Counted from the stretch's first letter, positions 35,905 to 51,534 are shown. The stretch: 64,000 nucleotides of DNA from Agreia sp. Leaf210 (GCF_001421485.1 NZ_LMKK01000003.1:558001-622000), one strand, 5' to 3'. A program made the numbers and translations. The notes: a model not told the origin generated them from the letters alone.

Positions 35905-36798
35905 ATGACCCACGTGAACGTGCCCACGGCATCGTCGAGGCGCCTGGCCGTCCTCGGCTCGCCGATCGCGCATTCCCTGTCTCCACGTCTGCACGCGGCG
36001 GCCTACGCCGTTCTCGGGCTCGACTGGCGCTACGACGCCATCGACGTCTCCGAGAGCGATCTCGACCCCTTCGTCACGGGCCGCGGAGACGAGTGGCTCG
36101 GACTCTCGCTGACCATGCCACTGAAGAACAGCATCCGGCCCCTGCTCGACAGTCGTGACGAGTTGAGCGTGCTCACCGGATCGACCAATACGGTGCGCTT
36201 CAGCCTCAGCGGTGGCGAACGCCGCCTCGACGGATTCAACACCGATGTCGGGGGCATCGTGCGGGCGCTCGACGAGAAAGCGATCGCGTCGGCCCGGCAC
36301 GTCGCCATCCTGGGCGCGGGGGCGACAGCAGCGTCCGCCGTCGTGGCCGCGGCCCAACTCGGGGCGGAGCACGTGAGCATCCTCGCGCGCAGCCCGGAGA
36401 AGGCGGCAGACCTCGAGCAGATCGGCCACGCCGCCGGCACATCGATCGCGATCCTTCCGCTCACCGTCGCGTCGTTGGACGTGATCGACGCCTCGCTCGT
36501 GATCTCGACACTTCCGGGGACCGCGGAGGCCGCCGGGCTTCTCGGCGACAGCACGCTTCCCGGCCGATCCGATCTGCTCGACGTGGCCTACCATCCGTGG
36601 CCGAGCGCGCTCGGCGCGATCTGGAGCGCCTCGGATCGGACGGTCGTCTCGGGATTGCGCATGCTGCTCCATCAGGCGCTCCTTCAGATCCGCATCTTCG
36701 CGAACTCCGACCCGGCGCTTCCCCTGCCGGACGAGGCTGCCGTGCTGGCGGCGATGGAGTCGTCGGTCGAGAGCGTCGACGGGCCACGAGAGCGGTAG
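35905..36798 (+). CDS. aroE: Shikimate dehydrogenase
   Basis: NADP-dependent reduction of 3-dehydroshikimate to shikimate. The 297 residues contain the substrate loop GSPIAHSLSP (18-27), catalytic Lys74 in LTMPLKNS, GSTNTV (92-97), and catalytic Asp114 in GFNTDVGG. The cofactor-binding loop reads LGAGATAASAV near 134 in place of the usual GAGG-AR. It lies five bases after mltG. Together with aroC, aroK, aroB and aroQ nearby it supplies most of the chorismate pathway. Confidence 0.93.
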   Translation: MTHVNVPTASSRRLAVLGSPIAHSLSPRLHAAAYAVLGLDWRYDAIDVSESDLDPFVTGRGDEWLGLSLTMPLKNSIRPLLDSRDELSVLTGSTNTVRFSLSGGERRLDGFNTDVGGIVRALDEKAIASARHVAILGAGATAASAVVAAAQLGAEHVSILARSPEKAADLEQIGHAAGTSIAILPLTVASLDVIDASLVISTLPGTAEAAGLLGDSTLPGRSDLLDVAYHPWPSALGAIWSASDRTVVSGLRMLLHQALLQIRIFANSDPALPLPDEAAVLAAMESSVESVDGPRER

Positions 36799-36924
36799 CT
36801 CCCCGCCGGAGGCCGGAGGCGATCTATGGGAGGATCGATTGTCGGCTGTCCGCACGCCGACACGTCTGGCCGCCGGTCACCGGCCGCCGTCGCCCATCCT
36901 GCCGCCTGAAGGAACAGCCCTCAT

Positions 36925-38130
36925 ATGCTTCGTTGGATCACCGCCGGAGAATCGCACGGCCCCGAACTCATCGCCACCATCGAGGGGCTGCCCGCCGGCG
37001 TACCCGTGCTGATGGACGCGCTCCGCGCAGACCTCGCCCGGCGCAAGCTCGGCTACGGCCGCGGGGCACGGATGAAGTTCGAACAAGACGAGCTGACGAT
37101 CTCGGCCGGCGTCCGGCACGGCTACTCGCTCGGCAGCCCTGTCGCCATCCGCATCGGCAACACCGAGTGGCCGAAATGGGTCGAGGTCATGAGCCCCGAG
37201 CCCGTCGACGCCGATCTCGCGAGCCGTGGCCGCGGAGCGCCTCTCACGCGTCCGCGCCCCGGTCACGCCGATCTGGTGGGCATGCAGAAGTACGGCTTCG
37301 ACGAGGCCCGGCCTGTTCTCGAGCGCGCCAGCGCCCGGGAGACCGCGGCGCGGGTCGCCCTCGGCGCCGTCGCGAGAAGCTTCCTCTCGGAACTCGGCAT
37401 CTCCCTGGTCAGCCACACGCTCTCCATCGGCCCGGTGCGCGTTCCCGAAGACAGCCCGCTGCCTGTGCCTCGCGACGTCGCGGCGCTCGACGCCGATCCT
37501 CTGCGCTGCTTCGACGAGACGACCAGCGCCCTCATGGTGGCGGAGGTCGATGCGGCGCACAAAGACGGCGACACGCTCGGTGGCGTCGTCGAGGTTCTGG
37601 CCTATGGCGTTCCGCCCGGCCTGGGATCGTACGTGCACTGGGACAGACGCCTCGACTCCGCGCTGGCTGCCGCTCTGATGGGCATCCAGGCGATCAAGGG
37701 CGTCGAGGTCGGCGACGGGTTCCTCACGACGACGCGCCGCGGATCGGATGCCCACGACGAGCTCGTGCAGTCGGACGGCCGCATCACGCGACTCAGCGAC
37801 AAGGCCGGTGGCACCGAAGGCGGCATGAGCACGGGCACCGTGCTGCGTGTTCGCGCCGGAATGAAGCCGATCGCTACGATTCCCCATGCGCTCCGCACCG
37901 TCGACGTCGCCACCGGCGAGGCCGCGGCCGCCCATCACCAGCGCTCCGACGTGTGCGCCGTCCCGGCGGCGGGCGTCGTCGCCGAGGCCATGGTGGCGCT
38001 CGTGCTCGCCAACTCGGTGCTCGAGAAGTTCGGGGGCGACTCCGTGGCCGAGACCAAGCGCAACCTCGAGTCGTACCTCGCGCACATCCCCGACCGTCTC
38101 GCATCCGCCGGTATCGACGGCACCGACTGA
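36925..38130 (+). CDS. aroC: Chorismate synthase
   Basis: Converts 5-enolpyruvylshikimate-3-phosphate to chorismate with reduced FMN. The 401-residue protein starts [15 protein letters not shown], the diagnostic N-terminus with the catalytic His. It continues through [17 protein letters not shown] (near 100-116), [17 protein letters not shown] (near 132) and the [10 protein letters not shown] signature (near 293). GAAGG lies upstream of the ATG. A 126-base gap separates it from aroE; that gap holds a GC-rich inverted repeat around 36878-36890 but no clear promoter. Confidence 0.97.
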   Translation: MLRWITAGESHGPELIATIEGLPAGVPVLMDALRADLARRKLGYGRGARMKFEQDELTISAGVRHGYSLGSPVAIRIGNTEWPKWVEVMSPEPVDADLASRGRGAPLTRPRPGHADLVGMQKYGFDEARPVLERASARETAARVALGAVARSFLSELGISLVSHTLSIGPVRVPEDSPLPVPRDVAALDADPLRCFDETTSALMVAEVDAAHKDGDTLGGVVEVLAYGVPPGLGSYVHWDRRLDSALAAALMGIQAIKGVEVGDGFLTTTRRGSDAHDELVQSDGRITRLSDKAGGTEGGMSTGTVLRVRAGMKPIATIPHALRTVDVATGEAAAAHHQRSDVCAVPAAGVVAEAMVALVLANSVLEKFGGDSVAETKRNLESYLAHIPDRLASAGIDGTD

Positions 38131-38141
38131 GGCCGCCCCCC

Positions 38142-38648
38142 ATGCTCCTCGTGCTGATCGGCGCGCCCGCGGCCGGAAAGTCCCGGATCGGCAAGAAGGT
38201 CGCCCGCACGTTGGGCGTGCCGTTCATCGACACCGATACAGAGATCGTGCGCCAGCACGGTGCGATCTCCGATCTGTTCGCCGCCCACGGCGAAGCCCAC
38301 TTCAGAACGCTCGAGCGCATCGCCGTCGAACACGCGCTCACGAAGACAGGCGTCGTGGCCTTCGGCGGGGGAGCGGTGCTCGATCCGAGGACTCAGGCGG
38401 ACATCGCGGCGCTGCCCGTGGTGCTACTGACCGTCGAGGCCTCGGCTGTCGCGGCGCGGCTGGCGAACGGCAAGCGGCCTCTCATCTCGTCGATCGAATC
38501 GTGGCAGGCACTCGTCGACTCGCGGCGTGAGCTCTACGAATCCCTCGCCGACTTCTCGATAGACACCTCTCGCCGCCCGACCGACGTCATCGCGACCGAT
38601 ATCGCCCGGTGGGCGCGCGAATACAGACCCCAGAAGGACACCCCATGA
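38142..38648 (+). CDS. aroK: Shikimate kinase
   Basis: Phosphorylates shikimate with ATP. From the ATG at 38142 the product has 168 residues: P-loop GAPAAGKS (8-15), FIDTDTEI (about 29-36) with the substrate-binding Asp, and FGGGAVLD (about 75-82). The LID Arg region is in NGKRPLIS (about 109). The large open frame that runs upstream through aroC has no similarity there. It lies 11 bases after aroC and overlaps aroB by four bases, so kinase and dehydroquinate synthase are coupled. Confidence 0.93.
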   Translation: MLLVLIGAPAAGKSRIGKKVARTLGVPFIDTDTEIVRQHGAISDLFAAHGEAHFRTLERIAVEHALTKTGVVAFGGGAVLDPRTQADIAALPVVLLTVEASAVAARLANGKRPLISSIESWQALVDSRRELYESLADFSIDTSRRPTDVIATDIARWAREYRPQKDTP

Positions 38649-39730
38649 CCGACAGCACCCCCGTCACCCGGATCTCCGTCTCGGGCACCGACCCGTACGA
38701 CATCGTGATCGGGCGAGGGCAGACGCACGACCTCGCGGAGTTCCTCGGCCAGGGTGTTCGAAAAGTCTTGATCGTGCACGCCCCCACGCTGGCGGCGAAG
38801 GCCGCCGCGATGCGCGAGAGTCTGCTCGATCGCTACGAGGTGCTTCTCGCCGAGGTGCCGGATGCTGAACAGGCCAAACGCGTGGAGGTCGCGGCGTTCT
38901 GTTGGCAGGTCATGGGGCAGTCCGACTTCACGCGTTCCGATGCCGTCATCGGCTTCGGAGGGGGAGCGATCACCGATCTCGCCGGTTTCGTCGCGGCGAC
39001 CTGGCTGCGCGGTGTGCGGCTCGTGCAGGTACCGACCTCCGTTCTCGGCCTCGTCGACGCCGCCGTCGGGGGAAAGAACGGGATCAACACGGCCGAGGGA
39101 AAGAATCTCGTCGGCACGTTCTACGCGCCGAGCGCCGTCGTGGGAGACCTCGACACGTTCGACACCCTTCCGCGCAACGAGATCCTCGCCGGATTCGCCG
39201 AGATCGTGAAGGCCGGGTTCATCTCGGAGCCGGAGATCCTCGACATCATCGAGGCCGACGTCGACCGCGCCACCGACCCGTCGACCCCCGAGTTCAGGCG
39301 CGTCGTCGAACTCTCTATCGCCATGAAGGCCCGCGTGGTCGGTGAAGACTTCACCGAGCAGGGCCTCCGCGAGATCTTGAACTACGGGCACACGCTGGGG
39401 CACGCGATCGAGCACGCCGAGCGCTATCAATGGCGGCACGGCGCCGCGATCTCCGTGGGCATGGTCTTCGCCGCGGAGCTGGGGCGTCTCACCGGAGCAC
39501 TGTCGGACGAGGTCGTCGAGCGCCACCGAAGCATCCTGACCTCGTTGACCCTGCCGGTCAGCTACCCGGTCGGTCGGTGGCAGACACTGCTCGCGACCAT
39601 GCAGCGCGACAAGAAGGCCCGGGCGGGAATGCTGCGGTTCATCGTTCTCGACGATCTCGCGAAACCGTCCGTTCTCGCCGGCCCGGAGACGGCGCTTCTC
39701 TTCGCGGCCTACCAGGAGATCGGCTCCTGA
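38645..39730 (+). CDS. aroB: 3-Dehydroquinate synthase
   Basis: Cyclises DAHP to 3-dehydroquinate using NAD and a divalent metal. The 361 residues from the ATG at 38645 contain the NAD-binding GGGAITDLAGFVAATW (about 105-120), PTSVLGLVDAAVGGKNGIN, and LVGTFYAPSAV. The metal ligands lie in AEIVKAG and LNYGHTLGHAIEH (about 247-259). The chosen start overlaps aroK as ATGA; an in-frame ATG twelve codons upstream lies within aroK and is unlikely. Confidence 0.95.
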   Translation: MTDSTPVTRISVSGTDPYDIVIGRGQTHDLAEFLGQGVRKVLIVHAPTLAAKAAAMRESLLDRYEVLLAEVPDAEQAKRVEVAAFCWQVMGQSDFTRSDAVIGFGGGAITDLAGFVAATWLRGVRLVQVPTSVLGLVDAAVGGKNGINTAEGKNLVGTFYAPSAVVGDLDTFDTLPRNEILAGFAEIVKAGFISEPEILDIIEADVDRATDPSTPEFRRVVELSIAMKARVVGEDFTEQGLREILNYGHTLGHAIEHAERYQWRHGAAISVGMVFAAELGRLTGALSDEVVERHRSILTSLTLPVSYPVGRWQTLLATMQRDKKARAGMLRFIVLDDLAKPSVLAGPETALLFAAYQEIGS

Positions 39731-39808
39731 CGCGGGCTGTGCAGGAGAGGACGCCCCTCCTGGGGAGAAGTCCAGACCGCGACGCGTGAAAGACGAGAGG
39801 GTGTCTGC

Positions 39809-40237
39809 ATGACGACTCCCTCCTCGACACCCGACCCCGACGCGATCATCGCGACCGACGCCGACGCGCGCGAGCTGCTCTCGACACTGCTCGGCCCCGC
39901 GCTCAGGCGCCAGCTCTGGGCGTTCCTGCTGGCCTCGAACGGACGCCAACTGCCTATCGTGATCCCGATCGACGGCATTCCGGCCAGTCCGAGCGACGAA
40001 GAGTTGCGTTCGATCGTGTCGAGTCTCGGGCAGGTGCTCGACGAGTACGGCCCGGGCGGCAGCATCCTCTTCGCCCTCGAGCGGCCGGGTGACGAGACGC
40101 CCCACGGGTTCGACGAGTTGTGGGCCGACGGCCTGCATTCCGCGGCCGAGGACGAAGCGGTCGACGTGTTCGCGATCTATCTCGTACACGACGATGGGCT
40201 CCGCATGATGAAGGCGCGGCTGTCTGCTCGTCGCTAG
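39809..40237 (+). CDS. Conserved hypothetical protein
   Basis: Not recognised as a named family. The 142-residue product lacks a signal peptide or membrane helix. It shows LWAFLLASNGRQLPIVIPIDGIPASPSDEEL (residues about 35-65, read in parts), then a glycine/Leu strand GGSILFALERPGD and a final FAIYLVHDDGLRMM strand. It looks like a compact alpha/beta domain that may bind a small ligand; no catalytic motif is visible. It lies between aroB and aroQ in the same direction and overlaps neither. The codon pattern is that of a real gene. Confidence 0.65.
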   Translation: MTTPSSTPDPDAIIATDADARELLSTLLGPALRRQLWAFLLASNGRQLPIVIPIDGIPASPSDEELRSIVSSLGQVLDEYGPGGSILFALERPGDETPHGFDELWADGLHSAAEDEAVDVFAIYLVHDDGLRMMKARLSARR

Positions 40238-40248
40238 AGTTAGGCGTC

Positions 40249-40686
40249 ATGACCACTGTGCTCGTCTTGAACGGACCAAACCTCTCGCGTCTCGGCAGCA
40301 GGGAGCCCGACGTCTACGGATCACAGGATCTCGAGGCCCTTCGCGCCGTCCTCACGGAGGATGCGGCCGATCGGGCAACCATCGAGTTGCGCCAAACCGA
40401 TGACGAGGCCGAACTCATCCACTGGCTCCACGAGGCGGTCGACTCTTCGACGCCGGTGATCCTCAACCCCGCCGCCTTCACGCACTACAGCTACGGATTG
40501 CGCGACGCCGCCGCGTTGGTGACGAAAGCGGATATTCCTCTCATCGAGGTGCACATCTCGAACCCCCATGCCAGGGAGACGTTCCGTCACACGAGCGTCA
40601 TCTCCGGCGTTGCGACCGGCGTCATCGCGGGCTTCGGATTCGATTCCTACAGGCTGGCGCTGAAGGCCGTCATCGGCTTCAACTAG
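40249..40686 (+). CDS. aroQ: 3-Dehydroquinate dehydratase, type II
   Basis: Dehydrates 3-dehydroquinate to 3-dehydroshikimate by the trans mechanism. The 145-residue dodecameric-type protein has [17 protein letters not shown] (about 8-24), with the catalytic Arg and Tyr of the flexible loop. [15 protein letters not shown] (about 75) and [16 protein letters not shown] (about 102-117) carry the active-site His and loop. It starts at ATG 40249. A TAGAGT box at 40235-40240 ends eight bases before the ATG and no SD is seen, so a leaderless transcript is plausible. Confidence 0.95.
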   Translation: MTTVLVLNGPNLSRLGSREPDVYGSQDLEALRAVLTEDAADRATIELRQTDDEAELIHWLHEAVDSSTPVILNPAAFTHYSYGLRDAAALVTKADIPLIEVHISNPHARETFRHTSVISGVATGVIAGFGFDSYRLALKAVIGFN

Positions 40687-40769
40687 GCCGCAAGCCGGCA
40701 GACGGTACACTCACTGAGGGCCATTTTCCGCGCCTCCACAATTCTTCACTCGAACGGAACAGTTTTTCC

Positions 40770-41333
40770 ATGGCTTCAACCAGCGACATCAGAAACGGCG
40801 CCGTCCTCAAGATCGACGGCCAGCTCTGGGCGGTCATCGACTTCCAGCACGTCAAGCCTGGTAAGGGCGGCGCGTTCGTGCGCACCAAGATGAAGAACGT
40901 ACTCACCGGCAAGGTCGTCGATAAGACGTTCAACGCAGGGGCGAAAATCGAGACGGCCAATGTCGACCGTCGCGACTTCCAGTACCTGTACAAAGACGGC
41001 AACGACTTCGTCTTCATGGACACCGCAGACTACGACCAGCTCACCGTGACGGCTGCCGTCGTCGGCGACGCGGCCAACTTCATGCTCGAGAACCAGGCCG
41101 TCACGGTCGCGCTCAACGAGGGTCTCCCGCTCTACGTCGAACTGCCCGCGAGCGTCACGCTCGAGATCACCTACACCGAGCCCGGTCTCCAGGGAGATCG
41201 TTCGACGGGTGGCACCAAGCCCGCCACCGTCGAGACCGGCTACCAGATCCAGGTTCCGCTGTTCCTCGAGCAGGGCACCCGCGTCAAGGTCGACACGCGC
41301 ACGGGGGACTACCTCGGCCGCGTGAACGACTGA
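40770..41333 (+). CDS. efp: Translation elongation factor P
   Basis: Binds between the P and E sites and rescues ribosomes stalled on proline runs. The 187 residues have the three-OB-fold layout. The tip loop [10 protein letters not shown] places Lys32 at the position that is modified in some bacteria; in actinobacteria it is often unmodified and flanked by the PGKGG palindrome-like loop. The C-terminal signature [13 protein letters not shown] is intact. It is followed after 17 bases by nusB, and preceded by aroQ. A TACACT box lies about 60 bases upstream as a possible -10. Confidence 0.97.
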   Translation: MASTSDIRNGAVLKIDGQLWAVIDFQHVKPGKGGAFVRTKMKNVLTGKVVDKTFNAGAKIETANVDRRDFQYLYKDGNDFVFMDTADYDQLTVTAAVVGDAANFMLENQAVTVALNEGLPLYVELPASVTLEITYTEPGLQGDRSTGGTKPATVETGYQIQVPLFLEQGTRVKVDTRTGDYLGRVND

Positions 41334-41350
41334 CCCGGAGCGGTAACGAC

Positions 41351-43384
<2,034 letters not shown>

Positions 43385-43388
<4 letters not shown>

Positions 43389-44722
43389 CAACGACCCTGA
43401 TCAATGGGGCGACACTGCCCGACGGAACCACGACCGATCTTCTGATCGCAGACGGCGTGATCGCCGAGCGCGGGGCCGGGCTCACCGCGCCCGCCGGCGC
43501 GCGCGTTCTGGATGCCGCGGGCCTGGTCGCGCTCCCGGGTCTCGTCGATCTGCACACACACCTTCGCGAGCCCGGATTCGAACAGAGCGAGACCGTGCTG
43601 TCGGGAACGCGGGCCGCGGCGGCGGGCGGCTTCACCGCCGTGTTCGCCATGGCCAACACGATGCCCGTCTCAGACACCGCCGGGGTCGTCGAGCAGGTGC
43701 AGGCTCTGGGAGACGCAGCGGGGTACGCCACGGTGCGCCCCATCGGCGCCGTCACCGTCGGCCTCGCGGGGGAGCGACTCTCGGAGATCGGTGCGATGGC
43801 GAACTCCCGCGCCGGCGTGAGGGTGTTCTCCGACGACGGCAAGTGCGTTCACGACTCGCTGCTGATGCGACGCGCCCTCGAGTATGTGAAGACCTTCGAC
43901 GGCGTCGTGGCCCAGCACGCCCAGGATCCGCGGCTGACCGAGAACGCGCAGATGAACGAGGGCGCTCTCTCGAGCGAGCTCGGACTCAAGGGCTGGCCGG
44001 CCGTCGCCGAGGAGTCGATCATCGCCCGCGATGTACTGCTCGCCGAGCACGTCGGAGCGCGTCTTCACATCTGCCACCTGTCGACGGCAGGCTCGGTCGA
44101 CGTGGTGCGCTGGGCCAAGGCCCGCGGCATCGAGGTCACGGCGGAGGTCACGCCGCATCACCTCCTGCTCACCGAGGAACTGATCCGCAGCTACGACGCG
44201 CGCTACAAGGTGAACCCACCGCTTCGTCGCGACGACGACGTACGTGCGCTCCGCGAGGGTCTGGTCGACGGCACGATCGACATCGTGGCCACCGACCACG
44301 CGCCGCATCCAGAGGAGTCGAAGGACTGCGAGTGGGACCACGCGTCGTTCGGCATGGTGGGCCTCGAGTCCGCGCTGTCCGTCGTGCAGGCCTCGATGGT
44401 CGACACCGGCCTCTTCGGCTGGGCGGATGTCGCTCGCGTGCTCTCGCACACACCGGCCGCGATCGGCCGGCTCGAGGGTCACAGCCACTCGTTCGAGATC
44501 GGTGCGAGTGCCAACCTCGTACTGCTCGACCCTGCCTCGTCGAGCACCTTCTCGATAGACAGACTCGCGGGCAAGAGCCACAACTCGCCGTACCTCGGAA
44601 TGACCCTTCCCGGATCGGTGCGGCACACCTTCCACCGCGGATACCCGACGGTGCTCGACGGCGTCGTCGTGGAAGCATCCGAGGTCGCGGCCGCAGCCCT
44701 CGCGGGGGTGTCCCGTGGATAG
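43385..44722 (+). CDS. pyrC: Dihydroorotase
   Basis: Zinc amidohydrolase that cyclises carbamoyl aspartate to dihydroorotate. The 445 residues are of the multi-domain type I class. Metal ligands His57 and His59 are in [11 protein letters not shown], the later His residues are in CHLSTAGS (about 228) and [12 protein letters not shown] (about 303-314), and the Lys-containing [13 protein letters not shown] segment lies between. The presence of Asp in TDHAP supports catalysis. It overlaps the following membrane protein gene by eight bases. Confidence 0.96.
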
Positions 44723-45263
44723 GATCCTGCCCGGTTCGATCATCATCGTCGGAGTCATCGGACTCCTGATCCTCATGGTGCTCGGGTGGCGCGCCCGCGG
44801 CCGCCGCCAGTCGGCCCTCTCGACCGCGGCCGTTCCCACCGACGAGTTGCTCGGCGAGCTGCGTGTCGCCGTCACCGGTCTCTACGTCTCGACCACGACC
44901 GCCGGGGCGCCCCTCGACAGAGTCACGCTGCCCGGCCTCGGTTTTCGGGGCCGCGCAGCGGTGTCCGTCTTCGACGCCGGGGTCGTCATCGCCGTGACCG
45001 GCGAGCCGCAGATCTTCGTCGCAGCCGATCGCATCCGCTCGGTCGGCACCTCGACCTGGACGATCGACAGGGTGGTGGAAGAGGGCGGCCTCGTCCGCCT
45101 CGACTGGACCCTCGAATCCGCATCTGCCATGCCGTCCGCCGATGTCGAGAGCTTCTTCCGCATCGAGAATCCCCAACAGAGTTCCCGCCTCATCGAGGCG
45201 ATCACCGCACTCGCGCCGTCGAACGGCCCCGCCAACCCCGACCAGGAAGGATCCCTCGCGTGA
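44715..45263 (+). CDS. Membrane-anchored protein of the pyr operon (PH-like)
   Basis: The 182-residue product starts at GTG 44715. One N-terminal transmembrane helix (about 7-25) is followed by a roughly 140-residue beta-rich cytoplasmic domain. That domain looks like a PH-type or transporter-accessory fold ([47 protein letters not shown]). An unnamed export/membrane protein occupies the same slot between pyrC and carA in mycobacteria, so the association is old. The function is unknown. It overlaps pyrC by eight bases and carA by four, so it is made in step with the pyrimidine enzymes. Confidence 0.7.
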   Translation: MDRILPGSIIIVGVIGLLILMVLGWRARGRRQSALSTAAVPTDELLGELRVAVTGLYVSTTTAGAPLDRVTLPGLGFRGRAAVSVFDAGVVIAVTGEPQIFVAADRIRSVGTSTWTIDRVVEEGGLVRLDWTLESASAMPSADVESFFRIENPQQSSRLIEAITALAPSNGPANPDQEGSLA

Positions 45264-46440
45264 TCTCAACAGAACCCGCCGTCCTCGTACTCGAAGACGG
45301 CAAGCGCTACGCAGGTCGCGCCTACGGCGCCCGCGGACGCACTCTGGGAGAGGCCGTCTTCGCCACCGGCATGACCGGATACCAGGAGACCCTCAGCGAT
45401 CCGTCGTACGCCGGCCAGATCGTTCTGCAGACCGCGCCGCACATCGGCAACACGGGCACGAACGATGACGACCTCGAATCCGCGAAGATCTGGGTCGCGG
45501 GGTACGTGGTGCGCGATCCCTCTCGCATGGTCTCGAACTTCCGCGCCACCCGCAGCCTCGACGACGACCTCGTCTCCGGCGGCATCGTCGGCATCTCCGG
45601 CGTCGACACTCGGGCTATCACTCGGCACCTCCGCTCACTCGGGGCCATGCGCGCCGGAATCTTCTCTGGCGACGACTTCGAGCTGAGCGATTCGGAACAG
45701 CTCGCCATCGTGCGCGACGCCGAGGACATGGCCGGACGCAACCTCTCCAAAGAGGTGTCGACCCCCGAGCGGTACACGATCGACGCGGTGGGGGAGCGCA
45801 TCGGAAGCGTCGCCGTCCTCGACCTCGGTGTGAAGACCTCGACGTTGCGCTATCTCGCTCAGCGCGGCTTCGATGTCGTCGTCCTGCCCGAGTCGGTAAC
45901 GACAGAGGAGGTCGTGGCCCTCGAGCCGAGTGCCCTCTTCTACTCGAACGGACCCGGCGACCCCGAGGCATCCGAACGCCACGTGCAGCTGCTGCGCGAC
46001 GTTCTCGCCGAGAAGATCCCGTACTTCGGCATCTGCTTCGGAAACCAGCTCCTCGGGCGTGCCCTCGGCTTCGGCACCTACAAGCTGCCCTTCGGTCACC
46101 GCGGAATCAATCAGCCCGTGCTCGACAAGACCACCGGCAGGGTCGAGATCACCAGCCAGAACCATGGCTTCGCCGTGGATGCGCCGCGCGAGGGCGTCGT
46201 CGACAGCCCGGCCGGCTTCGGCCGTGTCGAGGTCAGCCACCTCAGCCTGAACGACAACGTGGTGGAGGGCATCCGCTGCCTCGACATCGACGCGTTCAGC
46301 GTTCAGTACCACCCCGAGGCGGCTGCAGGTCCGCACGACTCCATGTACCTCTTCGATCGCTTCCGCGACATGGTGCTCGCGATCGACAAGGGCGAGCCGC
46401 AGACAGAGATCCACTCCATCATCGACGGGAAGAACCAGTA

Positions 46441-46441
<1 letters not shown>
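45260..46441 (+). CDS. carA: Carbamoyl-phosphate synthase small subunit
   Basis: Glutaminase subunit that feeds ammonia to CarB for carbamoyl phosphate, used for pyrimidines and arginine. From GTG 45260 it has 393 residues. The nucleophile Cys259 is in [11 protein letters not shown], and the His-Glu pair is in [10 protein letters not shown] near 351. The N-terminal domain has [20 protein letters not shown] and [21 protein letters not shown]. Its start overlaps the preceding gene and its stop overlaps carB by one base. Confidence 0.97.
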
Positions 46442-49730
<3,289 letters not shown>

Positions 49731-49734
<4 letters not shown>

Positions 49735-50615
49735 CCCGCACGTTCGGCCAGCGCCTGCACGAGAGCATCGACCAGCTCGGTCCGCTGTGCGTGGGCATCG
49801 ATCCCCACGGTTTCCTCCTGGATGCCTGGGGTCTGCCCCGCACGGCCGCCGGCCTGCGCGAGTTCGGGTTGAGGGTGATCGATGCCGCGAGCGGCACGAT
49901 CGGAATCGTCAAGCCGCAGGTCGCCTTCTTCGAGGTGTTCGGTTCGGCCGGATTCTCCGCACTCGAAGAGGTGCTGGCGGCTGCACGTGCCGCCGGGCTG
50001 ATCGTGATCGCCGATGCGAAGCGCGGCGACATCGGGTCGAGCGTCGAGGCATACGGCGACGCCTGGCTCACGCCGGGCTCTCCGCTCGAAGCCGACGCCG
50101 TCACCCTGGCGGCGTACACGGGAACGGGCGCACTCGCCGGAGTCTTCGATCTCGCTGAGCGTCACGGCAAGGGCGCGTTCGTGCTCGCCGCCACCTCGAA
50201 TCCGGAGTCGCAGACGCTGCAGACCGCGACGGTGACCGGGGGAGAACGAGCGGGTCTCAGCGTCGCCGGTCTCGTCGCAGCCGAGATAGACGAGTGGAAC
50301 CGCTCACACGAATCCCGTTGCGACGGCGAGGGCCGCGAACTCGGTAGCATCGGAGTCGTGCTCGGTGCGACGAAGAACCTTCTCGACTACGGCGTCGACG
50401 CGCTCTCGCTCGGCGAGGCGACTCCGCTGATGCCCGTTCTCGCACCGGGTTTCGGGCACCAGGGCGCTCGCTTCGACGACATCCGCTCGATCTACGGGCC
50501 CCTCTCGGCCGGCACCGTCGTGAGCACATCGAGGGCCGCCCTCGCCGCCGGGCCCTCCGCCCTCAGAGACACGCTCGCCGATCAGTCGGCCCAACTAGCC
50601 GGAGCCCTGTCATGA
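49731..50615 (+). CDS. pyrF: Orotidine 5'-phosphate decarboxylase (type 2)
   Basis: Final step to UMP. The 294-residue protein belongs to the longer subfamily seen in mycobacteria and related groups: [17 protein letters not shown] near 22 and the catalytic [19 protein letters not shown] (about 97-115) with Asp-Lys-Asp, followed by [11 protein letters not shown] (about 241) phosphate-binding segment. GTG start at 49731 overlaps carB. It overlaps the following mIHF-gmk fusion gene by four bases, so nucleotide enzymes are translated together. Confidence 0.95.
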
Positions 50616-51493
50616 CCGTTCCCGACGTCGATCGTGCGGCCGGATCCCGGGCGGCCATCGCCGCTCGACGTGCCCGCGCAGCCATCAAGAAGGCGGTGAC
50701 CGAGCAGCGCCGCAGCGCGACCGGTGTTCTCGACCGCGCCTCGAAGCATCCAGACAGCCTCGAGGCCGGCATGCGCGTCACGGAGCTGCTTCAGGGAATC
50801 CCTGGACTCGGCCGCGTTCGGATCGAGCGGGTCATCGAGCGACTGTCGATCTCACCCAGCAAGCGTCTGGGTGGCCTCGGCGCGCTTCAGCGTGATCGTC
50901 TGCGGGCCTACCTCGAGAAACGCGCGCCCTTCTCCGGCGATGAGAACGCGTCGCGACTGGTCGTGCTCGCCGGTCCCACGGCCGTCGGCAAAGGCACTGT
51001 CTCGACATGGATCCGGGAGAACGTGCCGGGCGTGCTGCTCTCGGTCTCGGCCACGACCAGGGCCCCGAGACCGGGGGAGATCGACGGCGTCAGCTACTAC
51101 TTCGTCGACGACGCCGAGTTCGATCGCATGATCGCTGCCGGCGAGTTCCTCGAATGGGCCGTCGTGCACAACTCCTCGCGCTACGGCACCCCGCGCGCAC
51201 CGATCGACGAGGCGCTGGCACAGGGCAAGAGCGTGCTGCTCGAGATCGACATCCAGGGTGCACGTCAGGTACGCGAGGCTATGCCCGAGGCCCGACTCGT
51301 GTTCCTGTTGCCTCCGAGCTGGGGAGAACTCGTGCGACGGCTCACCGGCCGCGGTACGGAGACGGCCGAGGAGCAGGAGCGTCGATTGGCGACGGCCGAG
51401 GTCGAATTGGCCGCGCAGAACGAGTTCGACTACCTGATCGTCAACAACGATGTCGAGACAGCCGCACGCGACGTCGTGGAGCTCATGAAGTGA
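50612..51493 (+). CDS. gmk: Actinobacterial integration host factor (mIHF)-guanylate kinase fusion
   Basis: Guanylate kinase makes GDP from GMP. The 293-residue protein is about 90 residues longer than ordinary Gmk. Residues about 8-104 match the whole actinobacterial integration host factor: [13 protein letters not shown], then [31 protein letters not shown], then [17 protein letters not shown]. The kinase follows: P-loop GPTAVGKG (121-128), [13 protein letters not shown] (about 144-156), [13 protein letters not shown], and [10 protein letters not shown]. In mycobacteria mihF and gmk are separate neighbours; here one open frame joins them with no stop or start between. The reading frame is continuous, so this is a true fusion unless a second internal start is used. 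It overlaps pyrF by four bases. Confidence 0.93.
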   Translation: MTVPDVDRAAGSRAAIAARRARAAIKKAVTEQRRSATGVLDRASKHPDSLEAGMRVTELLQGIPGLGRVRIERVIERLSISPSKRLGGLGALQRDRLRAYLEKRAPFSGDENASRLVVLAGPTAVGKGTVSTWIRENVPGVLLSVSATTRAPRPGEIDGVSYYFVDDAEFDRMIAAGEFLEWAVVHNSSRYGTPRAPIDEALAQGKSVLLEIDIQGARQVREAMPEARLVFLLPPSWGELVRRLTGRGTETAEEQERRLATAEVELAAQNEFDYLIVNNDVETAARDVVELMK

Positions 51494-51520
51494 ATCCGAG
51501 AGATTAGCGGCTTATTCGAG

Positions 51521-51534
51521 GTAGACTTGTCTAC
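51521..51534. promoter_or_regulatory. Inverted repeat upstream of rpoZ
   Basis: GTAGAC and GTCTAC separated by TT form a 14-base palindrome 80 bases before rpoZ, in the only non-coding gap between gmk and rpoZ. It may be an operator overlapping the rpoZ promoter (TAGACT could serve as a -10). Its half-sites resemble the palindrome at 528-543. Confidence 0.3.
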
